Origin: Alphaproteobacteria bacterium
Lineage (GTDB): Bacteria > Pseudomonadota > Alphaproteobacteria > Caulobacterales > Caulobacteraceae
Assembly (NCBI GenBank): GCA_018821435.1
Contig: JAHJME010000012.1
Span: 310,001-374,000 of the forward strand
Direction of reading: 5' to 3'
DNA length: 64,000 nucleotides
In this document: positions 57,848 to 64,000 of the stretch, one piece after another
Numbering within the stretch: position 1 is the first letter of the stretch
How the letters are laid out: each line of letters opens with the position of its first letter
Notes under the pieces: model-generated
What the model was told of the DNA's origin: nothing
Database searches by the model: none
Seen by the model: the letters and a program-made list of their open reading frames with translations, nothing else
Position numbers and translations under genes: made by a program

Positions 57848-58007
57848 GATAATAGGGATAATCGTAGGTAAACGATACGCCTACAACCATAGGCGTCAGC
57901 GTTGTTCTTATTTCGCTTTCGGGGGGAATATTCGGCAGTCACGGGCCGGAGAGACCAACAGCAAAGCAACAGGCATTGATCTCGAAGTTCTCCAGGGGGC
58001 GCTAAAA

Positions 58008-58535
58008 ATGAAGTTCCGGCTCACTCTCCTCGCCGCCGTCGCGGCGACGGTCGCGGCCACGACGGCGTCGGCCGCCACGGTCAGCGCCAACGCGGTCGCC
58101 AACGCCACCATCGTGGCTCCGGCGACGATGACCGCGACCCGTACGCTCGAGTTCGGCACGATCGCCAAGCCGACGACCGGCGTCAGCACGATCACCGTCA
58201 ACTCCGGCGCGGCCGCCTCGGTCACCCCGGTCCTGTCCGGCGCCGGCAACGCCTTCGTCCCCACCGCGGGCCAGGCGCGCGCCGCGACCTTCCGTTTGGT
58301 GGGCACGCCCAACCAGGCGATCGCGGTCAACACCACGTCGCTCAACTTCACCAACCAGGGCGGCAACTTCACCAACGTCGGCCCGCAGAGCCCGGTGGCC
58401 TCGGTCGGCACGCTGACACAGCTTCCGGCCGGCGGCATGGACGATTTCTTCGTTGGCGGCCACTTCGACATCTCGCCCACGACCACGGCGCAGGCCTATA
58501 CGGGGACCCTCACGCTGGCGATTGACTTCAACTGA
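58008..58535 (+). CDS. DUF4402-type fibre subunit, probable major subunit
   Basis: A 175-residue secreted protein with a signal peptide (MKFRLTLLAAVAATVAATTASA). The mature part matches DUF4402: LEFGTIAKPTTGVSTITVNSG, VGGHFDISPTTTAQAYTG and the ending TLTLAIDFN. The C-terminal strand has alternating hydrophobics and a penultimate aromatic residue, as in chaperone-usher pilins. No internal Cys. It is the promoter-proximal gene and is followed by a 58-base gap with a GC-rich hairpin, which would favour its excess. Confidence 0.82.
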   Translation: MKFRLTLLAAVAATVAATTASAATVSANAVANATIVAPATMTATRTLEFGTIAKPTTGVSTITVNSGAAASVTPVLSGAGNAFVPTAGQARAATFRLVGTPNQAIAVNTTSLNFTNQGGNFTNVGPQSPVASVGTLTQLPAGGMDDFFVGGHFDISPTTTAQAYTGTLTLAIDFN

Positions 58536-58593
58536 CCAGCACACGCCGGCCGGGCCCGCCCCGGTCGCCGGTCATCGCCAGCCTCGGACGGTC

Positions 58594-59085
58594 ATGGGTC
58601 GAGCCGCCTATATCGTCGGCGCCGTCCTCCTGGCCCTTGCCGGAGCCGGCCCGGCCACGGCCGCCACGGCGACCGCGACCGCCCGGGTCACCATCATCGA
58701 AGGCAATGTGGTGCGGATAAACTGGACCATGGGCATGCCCAGCGTACAGGTCGGCGGCGGCGGAGCCGCCTTCGTAGGCGCCGTCCCGTCGACGGTCCTC
58801 GGCATGCGAATGATGCCCACGGGCGGACGCCTGATGGTCCGCCGCCGGGATCCGAGCGGATCGCCCATGACCGCACCCACCAGCTTCGAAGTGGTTCGCG
58901 CCGGAGGGGAGGACGCCGTGATCGTGACGACCGCCAACGACACAGAGACCACCATCGCCCGCGACCGCGTGATCGTCGGCGGCGCATTGCAGGGGGCTGC
59001 GGCCGCCAGCATCGAGGTCGCGCGCGGCGTGGCGCCCGAACCGGCCTCGGCCCAGACGCTGGTCGTCGTGGTGCAGTACAACTGA
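58594..59085 (+). CDS. Small secreted fibre subunit-like protein
   Basis: A 163-residue protein with a signal peptide (MGRAAYIVGAVLLALAGAGPATA). The mature part begins TATATARVTIIEGNVV, is beta-rich and ends TLVVVVQYN, the same C-terminal pattern as the other two subunits. Its overall sequence is only distantly DUF4402-like. It overlaps the chaperone gene as TGATG. Probably a minor or anchoring subunit; that role is inference. Confidence 0.75.
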   Translation: MGRAAYIVGAVLLALAGAGPATAATATATARVTIIEGNVVRINWTMGMPSVQVGGGGAAFVGAVPSTVLGMRMMPTGGRLMVRRRDPSGSPMTAPTSFEVVRAGGEDAVIVTTANDTETTIARDRVIVGGALQGAAAASIEVARGVAPEPASAQTLVVVVQYN

Positions 59086-59960
59086 TGCGCGCCGCCCTCC
59101 TCCTCGGCCTGGCGATCCTGGCCGCCGTTCCGTCGTCCCCGGTGTTGAGCCAGACGCCCGCCACGGCCACGGCCCCCAGCGCTTTCCTCAACATCACGCC
59201 CAAGCGGCTGACGTTCGACCGCAACCGGCGCAACGGCACGATCTTTTTGCTCAACCAGGGGACCGAGCCGGTCACCGTCGACCTGTGGATTTCCGACCGG
59301 GTGATGCTGGCGGACGGCCAGATCTTCGCCGCGGAGGACGCCGCAAAGCGCGACGACGGCAAGGGCCCGGCGGCGCAGCTGAAGTCGGCCAAGGAACTGC
59401 TGCAGGTCTCCCCCCGCCGGGTGACGCTCCAGCCCGGTCGACCGCAGACCGTGCGCGTCCGCCTGACCGGCCTGCCGGACGCCGCGTCCGGCGAGCACCG
59501 CAGCCACCTGACCATCACCACCATCCCGCCGCGCGACGCCGGGACGACGCCAGAGGCCGCGGCCGGCGGCGGCTCCAGCCAGCTCAGCTTCCAGATCCTC
59601 GCGGTCTACGGCCTGTCGATCCCGCTGGTGGTGCGCCCGACCGACCCGGATGTCCGCGCCGCGATCGAAGGCGCCCATCTGGAACCCGCCCAGGCCGGAA
59701 AGCCGCCCGTCGTCGCCCTGGACCTCGTGCGCCAGGGCGAGAGCTCGGCCTTCGGCAACTTCGAGGTCCGCACGGTGGGCGAGCGCAAGGGCGCTGAGCC
59801 GCTAGGCGTCGTTCGCGGTGTCGCCGTATATCCCGAGGTCGCCCGCCGTACGGTGCGGATCCTGCTCGCCCGCGCCCCCGCGCCCGGCGAAAAGCTGGAG
59901 GTGACCTTCACGGACGACGACACGTCACCGGGGAAGGTCCTTGCGAAAGCCGCCTTCTAG
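59085..59960 (+). CDS. Periplasmic PapD-like fibre chaperone
   Basis: A 291-residue protein with a signal peptide (RAALLLGLAILAAVPSSPVLS). Two immunoglobulin-like domains: the first has FLNITPKRLTFDRNRRNG, FLLNQGTEPVTVDLWISD and VTLQPGRPQTVRVRL (the last part of the G1-strand/linker region precedes LTGLP); the second is about residues 175-290. The usual cleft Arg/Lys residues cannot be assigned with certainty. It is longer than FimC/PapD and fits the alternate branch. It overlaps the usher gene by 20 bases. Confidence 0.88.
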   Translation: MRAALLLGLAILAAVPSSPVLSQTPATATAPSAFLNITPKRLTFDRNRRNGTIFLLNQGTEPVTVDLWISDRVMLADGQIFAAEDAAKRDDGKGPAAQLKSAKELLQVSPRRVTLQPGRPQTVRVRLTGLPDAASGEHRSHLTITTIPPRDAGTTPEAAAGGGSSQLSFQILAVYGLSIPLVVRPTDPDVRAAIEGAHLEPAQAGKPPVVALDLVRQGESSAFGNFEVRTVGERKGAEPLGVVRGVAVYPEVARRTVRILLARAPAPGEKLEVTFTDDDTSPGKVLAKAAF

Positions 59961-62730
59961 AGGGCTGGCCTGCCTCGCGACCGCCGTCCTGATGTTCGCG
60001 GCGGCCGCGCCGGCCACAGCCGCCGAGCCGCCGGCTCAGACGACCTCCGCGTCCGCGGCGGGCGAGGCCTCGACTGACGCCGCCGCCGTCGATCCCGCCG
60101 GCCTGCTGCTGTTCTCGGTGTCCCTGGACGGACTGACGCTGTCCGAGGGCCTGGGCGCCTACGGCGCCTCCGACGACCCGCTGATCCCCGTGGGCGAACT
60201 GACCCGGCTGCTGGAAGCCGACGTCGACGTCATGCCGGCCGAACGCCGGATCGTCGGCCGCCTGGGCGAGGCCCGTCGCGCGCTGCTGGTGGACCTGAAG
60301 GCGGGGATTGCCCGGATTGCCGCGCGCGACGTGCCCATCACCCCCGACGACGTGGCCGTGACGCCGACCGAGATCTACCTGCGCATCTCGACGCTGCAGA
60401 AGCTGCTGCCGGTGAAGGCCGAGGTCTCGTCGGAAGAGCTGATGCTCCGCCTCAGCGCGACCGAGAAGTTCCCGATCCAGTCGCGCCTGGATCGGATGGC
60501 CAAGCGACCGGACGGCTCGCCTGTCCCCGCCGGCAATCTGGAGACACTCAAGATCACCCAGCCCTACGCGTTGTTCAGCCCGCCCGGCATGGACGTCGTC
60601 CTGGACGGGGCGCTGAAGTCGGGCCACCTCGACCGGGCGTTCCGCTACGACCTGCGCCTGGCGGGCGATCTGCTGTGGAGCAACTTCCAGGGCTTCGTCG
60701 GCTCCGACGAACAGGGCCGCGCCGCCACCGCCCGGGCCATGCTCCAGCGCCGCTCGCTGGAGGGCACGCTGCTGGGGCCGTTGCACGTGCGGGAGATCAC
60801 CGCCGGCGACACCTACACGCCGGGCTTGGCCATGGGCCCCCGCAGCATCGCCGGACGCGGGATCTCGCTGTCCACCGCGCCGCTGGAACAGACCAACATC
60901 TTCAACCGCATCGACCTGCGCGGCGAGCTGCCGCCGGGCTATGACGTGGAGCTCTACGTTAACGACGTGCTGAAGGGTGGCACGAACCGGGCGGTCCAGG
61001 GGCGCTACGAGTTCCTGGATGTGCCCCTGTCGCCCGGCGTCAACGTCCTGCGAGTGGTCACCTACGGGCCGCGCGGCGAGCGCAACGAGGAGGTCCAGGT
61101 CGTCAACGTCGGCGCGGCGCTGTTGCGGCCCGGTGAAGCCCAGTTCGCGTTCGGCATCGTCGACCAGAACCAGCCGCTGATCCGCCTGCGCCGGCTGAAC
61201 GGCCTGGTCATCGGCGACCCAGGGCTGTTCGCTGACGACGGCCTGCGCATGGTCGCCTCGCTGAACTACGGGATCAGCGACCTGCTCAGCGTCACCGCCG
61301 GCGCAGCGCGGGTCCCGCGAACCGATGGCGCCGCGACCGGGGTCTATACGCTGGGCGCCCGGACGTCGCTGCTCGGGGTCGCGACCCAGGCCGACGCCGG
61401 CTGGGACGGCCGTGGCGGATCGGGCCTGGCTCTTGGGCTGGCCGGGCAGGTCCGCGGTCTCTCGGCGGTCCTGCGCCATGCAGAATACCGCGACGGCTTC
61501 GTCGACGAGAACAACATCGGCTTCAGCCCGCGCCTGCAGATGGAGCGCCGCACCGAGCTGACCGCCGACACCAGCCTGGCCCTGCGGGGCCGGATCATGC
61601 CGGTGTCCCTGCGGGTCATCCGCAACGCGTACGCCGACGGCTCGCACGAACTGCTGACCGGCGCGCGGGCCTCGTCCAGCCTGGGCACGGTGCTGTTGTC
61701 CCTGGGGTGGGAGTATCAGCGTCAGGTCTACCGGCCGCAGGCGGCGGTCGAGACCCTGACCGGCTACATCGCCGCCTCCACCTATCGCAGCTACAAGTGG
61801 CAGATCCGCTCGACGCTGGACTACGACGTCCTGCCCGACTTTAAGGCGCGGTTTCTGAGTGTGACCATCGACCGTCGCCTGACCGACGCCTGGTCCCTGC
61901 GCTTCGGCCTGGGCCAGCCGCTGGACCGGCTGGATCGCTGGAACGTGGTCCTCTCCTCGATCCTCGCCACCCACTACGGGGACCTGGCCCTGACCGGCGA
62001 GTACGACAATTCCGACGCCGACTGGCGTCTGTCCGCCCAATGGAGCTTCGGCCTTGGCTGGGACCCCGACCGGTCGGCCTATGACCTGACCCGCACCGGT
62101 CCCGGCTCGGGCGGCTCGGTGCTGTTCAACGCCTTCATCGACGAGAATGGCGACGGCGTCCGCCAGGCGGGTGAAGCCCCGGCCCCCAATGTGGCGCTGG
62201 AGGGCGGCCCTCGACGCGGCGCGGTGACCGGTCGCGACGGACGCCTCCTGCTCACCGGCCTGGGCGCGGGGCCAACGGCGCACATGGACGTGAACCTGGA
62301 GAAGCTGGACAACAGCTCGGTCTCGACGCCGCCGTCGCGCCTGGAGCTGCGGCCCCGGCCCGGCAGCGTGGCGCGGGTGAACTATCCCATGCGGCCGACC
62401 GGAGAGGTGATGATCAAGGTGGAGCTACTGCGCGACGACGGCCGGCGCGTGGGCCTGTCCTCGGTCCGTGTGCAGCTCGTGCGCGACGACACCGCGCCCC
62501 TGGAAGGCGTCACCGAGTTCGACGGGTCCGCCGCGTTCGACGGCGTGCCGGTGGGAGCCTGGCGGCTGCAACTGGAACCGCTGCAGGCCCGGCGGTTGCG
62601 CATGCGGCTGCTGGAGGCGCCCAGCGTGACGATCCGCGGCGACGGCGCCTTCACGCCCGACGTGGTGATCCAGGTGCGCTTCGATCCCGCGCCGCCTGAG
62701 ACGACCGTAGCCACGGGCGGGGGCGGCTAG
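59941..62730 (+). CDS. Outer-membrane usher of an alternate chaperone-usher system
   Basis: A 929-residue protein from a TTG start, with a GGGGAAGG ribosome site and a signal peptide (LACLATAVLMFAAAAPATA). The N-terminal domain (VSLDGLTLSEGLGAY, LIPVGELTRLLE) is unlike classic PapC. The barrel region has RGISLSTAPLEQTNIF, DLRGELPPGYDVELYVND and FLDVPLSPGVNVLRVV-YGPRGE features seen in ushers of the alternate class. A C-terminal part carries a Ca-binding SdrB-like motif (FIDENGDGVRQAGE) and two immunoglobulin-like domains. It would translocate the fibre subunits across the outer membrane. The start at TTG overlaps the chaperone gene. Confidence 0.86.
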   Translation: MRKPPSRGLACLATAVLMFAAAAPATAAEPPAQTTSASAAGEASTDAAAVDPAGLLLFSVSLDGLTLSEGLGAYGASDDPLIPVGELTRLLEADVDVMPAERRIVGRLGEARRALLVDLKAGIARIAARDVPITPDDVAVTPTEIYLRISTLQKLLPVKAEVSSEELMLRLSATEKFPIQSRLDRMAKRPDGSPVPAGNLETLKITQPYALFSPPGMDVVLDGALKSGHLDRAFRYDLRLAGDLLWSNFQGFVGSDEQGRAATARAMLQRRSLEGTLLGPLHVREITAGDTYTPGLAMGPRSIAGRGISLSTAPLEQTNIFNRIDLRGELPPGYDVELYVNDVLKGGTNRAVQGRYEFLDVPLSPGVNVLRVVTYGPRGERNEEVQVVNVGAALLRPGEAQFAFGIVDQNQPLIRLRRLNGLVIGDPGLFADDGLRMVASLNYGISDLLSVTAGAARVPRTDGAATGVYTLGARTSLLGVATQADAGWDGRGGSGLALGLAGQVRGLSAVLRHAEYRDGFVDENNIGFSPRLQMERRTELTADTSLALRGRIMPVSLRVIRNAYADGSHELLTGARASSSLGTVLLSLGWEYQRQVYRPQAAVETLTGYIAASTYRSYKWQIRSTLDYDVLPDFKARFLSVTIDRRLTDAWSLRFGLGQPLDRLDRWNVVLSSILATHYGDLALTGEYDNSDADWRLSAQWSFGLGWDPDRSAYDLTRTGPGSGGSVLFNAFIDENGDGVRQAGEAPAPNVALEGGPRRGAVTGRDGRLLLTGLGAGPTAHMDVNLEKLDNSSVSTPPSRLELRPRPGSVARVNYPMRPTGEVMIKVELLRDDGRRVGLSSVRVQLVRDDTAPLEGVTEFDGSAAFDGVPVGAWRLQLEPLQARRLRMRLLEAPSVTIRGDGAFTPDVVIQVRFDPAPPETTVATGGGG

Positions 62731-62731
62731 G

Positions 62732-63721
62732 ATGCGCCGGCTCACGGCCCTCGCGCTTTGTGGCGCCCTAGTCCCCGGTCTCGCCGAGGCGGCGACCTAC
62801 GTCATCAACATCGTCGACCCGCTGAACCTGGGCCAGGTCGCGACGGCCGCCACCGGCGACACCGTCTTCCGCATGGCTCCCTCCACGGGTGCGGTCGCCG
62901 TCCAAAGCGGGTCCGGCCGGCGCATCTCGCCGGGCGGCGTTCGCGCCATGGTGACCGTCACCTGCCGCCCCGACCGCGGCGTCGATCCCGCCTGCCAGAA
63001 CAACAACATCTCGATCCGAATCGGGACCATCGGCGGCGTGACCGGCCGAGCGCGGGCGCTGTCTGGCTTCACGATCGCCATGGGCACGGCCAGCCTGGCG
63101 ACCCCGCCCACCGGGACCAGCCCCCTCGCCTTCCAGATCGGTCCGGTCGGCGACAACGCCTCCAAGACCTTTTACGTGGGCGCCGATTTCCCGGTGGCCG
63201 GCGACGATTCCGGCCTGCCCAGCGGCTCCGGCGAGAACATGTTCTACGCCAATGTGGTCAACAACGGCGGGATCGTCCTGGCGGGCGACACGGACAAGGG
63301 TCTGCTGTCCGCGTTCCGCGCGCTGGCCGTCGCCAAGACCGCGGACCTGAGCTTCGGCCGGATCCAGCGTCCCACCGCCGGGACCAGCACCGTCGCCCTC
63401 GACGCCGCGACAGGCGCCCGCACCGTCAGCGGGACCGGCGTCGGCTACGCCACGCCGACGGCCACCCGCGCCGCCTTCTCGATCACCGGCGAGGGCGGCC
63501 AGCAGGTTTCGCTCTCCATGCCGTCCAGCCTGACGCTGACCGGACCGGGAACGCTCAATGTCGATCTGACCGACACCACCCCCAACGCACCCGTGCTGAG
63601 CGGCGGTCTGGGCCAGGCGGGGACTTATGCGTTCAGCGTGGGCGGCAGCTTCACGCTGTCGCCCACCACGCCGACGGGCGCCTATTCGGGCGTGCTGACC
63701 GTGACGGTGGACTACAACTGA
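62732..63721 (+). CDS. Two-domain DUF4402-type subunit, probable tip adhesin
   Basis: A 329-residue secreted protein with a signal peptide (RRLTALALCGALVPGLAEA). The N-terminal domain (residues about 20-195) holds one likely disulfide (VTCRPDRGVDPACQNN) and is not recognised; the C-terminal domain (from about 205) is DUF4402: LSFGRIQRPTAGTSTVALD, FSVGGSFTLSPTTPTGAYSG, ending VLTVTVDYN. Two-domain architecture and promoter-distal position after the usher are typical of tip adhesins. It starts one base after the usher stop. Confidence 0.82.
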   Translation: MRRLTALALCGALVPGLAEAATYVINIVDPLNLGQVATAATGDTVFRMAPSTGAVAVQSGSGRRISPGGVRAMVTVTCRPDRGVDPACQNNNISIRIGTIGGVTGRARALSGFTIAMGTASLATPPTGTSPLAFQIGPVGDNASKTFYVGADFPVAGDDSGLPSGSGENMFYANVVNNGGIVLAGDTDKGLLSAFRALAVAKTADLSFGRIQRPTAGTSTVALDAATGARTVSGTGVGYATPTATRAAFSITGEGGQQVSLSMPSSLTLTGPGTLNVDLTDTTPNAPVLSGGLGQAGTYAFSVGGSFTLSPTTPTGAYSGVLTVTVDYN

Positions 63722-63791
63722 ACCCCTTGCACCCGTCGAAACACGGGTATTCAACTGTCCCGCTTTTCAGAGTCCCCCAAGGAACAGATCC

Positions 63792-64000
63792 ATGCGCCTC
63801 GTCCTCGCCGCCGCCACGCTCGCAGCCCTTTGCGCGACGCCCGCCCTCGCCGCCCTCAAGAACGGCGACAAGGCCCCCGACTTCACCGCCGACGGCTACC
63901 AGGCCGGCAAGGCGCTGCACTTCTCGCTGGCCGACGCCCGCAAGAAGGGTCCGGTCGTGCTGTACTTCTTCCCCGCCGCCGAGACGAAGGGCTGCAACAT
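63792..64000 (+). CDS. Secreted peroxiredoxin (AhpC/TSA, PrxQ/BCP-like), 3' end outside window
   Basis: The first 69 residues are visible. A signal peptide (MRLVLAAATLAALCATPALA) precedes KNGDKAPDFTADGYQAG and VVLYFFPAAETKGCN, in which the Cys is at the peroxidatic position. AAGGAA lies seven to eight bases before the ATG. It follows the fibre operon after 70 bases, with a weak ACCCGT/ACGGGT hairpin between, so it is probably an independent gene. Confidence 0.85.
   Translation, partial: MRLVLAAATLAALCATPALAALKNGDKAPDFTADGYQAGKALHFSLADARKKGPVVLYFFPAAETKGCN

Noticed and set aside
63731..63748. Strong terminator after the fibre operon
   Set aside because: The ACCCGT/ACGGGT stem has only six pairs and no T-tract, so I cannot claim it as a terminator.

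Overview
The window is chromosomal DNA of a GC-rich alphaproteobacterium, most likely a member of Caulobacteraceae (Caulobacter, Phenylobacterium or a relative). The evidence is the gene order nuoA-N followed by birA, coaX and rnj, a response regulator that is clearly a relative of CtrA, a PodJ-like Sel1/peptidoglycan-binding protein, promoters of Caulobacter housekeeping type, an alphaproteobacterial LexA-type site, and frequent GTG/TTG starts. There is no plasmid, prophage module or CRISPR array. Genus and species cannot be fixed from this sequence alone.

Layout. 1-1729: a partial CaiB/BaiF-type CoA-transferase and a divergent aldo/keto reductase. 1726-19870, minus strand: one long operon for respiratory complex I (nuoA to nuoN), interrupted by two small unrecognised genes (a 70-residue membrane protein between nuoE and nuoF, and a 67-residue lipoprotein between nuoH and nuoI), then birA, coaX and RNase J. 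20079-20155: tRNA-Asp(GUC). 20262-24692: a peroxiredoxin-fold/2OG-Fe(II) oxygenase fusion, a KdpD/KdpE-like two-component pair without kdpFABC, and a CtrA paralogue whose phospho-acceptor Asp is replaced by Ser. 24691-36841: a penicillin/AHL acylase, a MliC-type lipoprotein, an oxygen-sensing FNR/FixK-type regulator divergent from a 35-residue membrane microprotein across a perfect FNR box, an HWE/HisKA_2 kinase, a secreted beta-propeller/amidohydrolase fusion, a diguanylate cyclase and an AraC regulator. 36952-47724: katG, a repeat-flanked TonB-C-like gene, a PEP-CTERM protein, fghA, small membrane proteins, an exporter, an outer-membrane barrel, a domesticated terminase-small-subunit-like gene behind a LexA-type box, RidA and a small secreted protein. 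48098-55125, minus strand: a GFA-fold protein, then fabD-fabG-acpP-fabF-mltG-yicC-gmk (fatty acid synthesis, septal/peptidoglycan processing and nucleotide metabolism), with large palindromes between the last genes. 55211-57600: a zinc alcohol dehydrogenase and the PodJ-like protein. 57819-63721: a compact chaperone-usher operon with DUF4402-like subunits. The window ends inside a secreted peroxiredoxin.

The most promising candidates for new biology are the DUF4402-type chaperone-usher fibre operon with its own promoter and overlapping inverted repeat, the Ser51 CtrA paralogue with a three-part operator-like palindrome, the LexA-box/terminase-like gene, and the FNR-box microprotein. Three classes of intergenic repeats occur: long palindromes with TTCGTGTGGTTCGTGG-type arms, a REP-like palindrome, and a composite repeat of about 240 bp in three copies, one with its core inverted.
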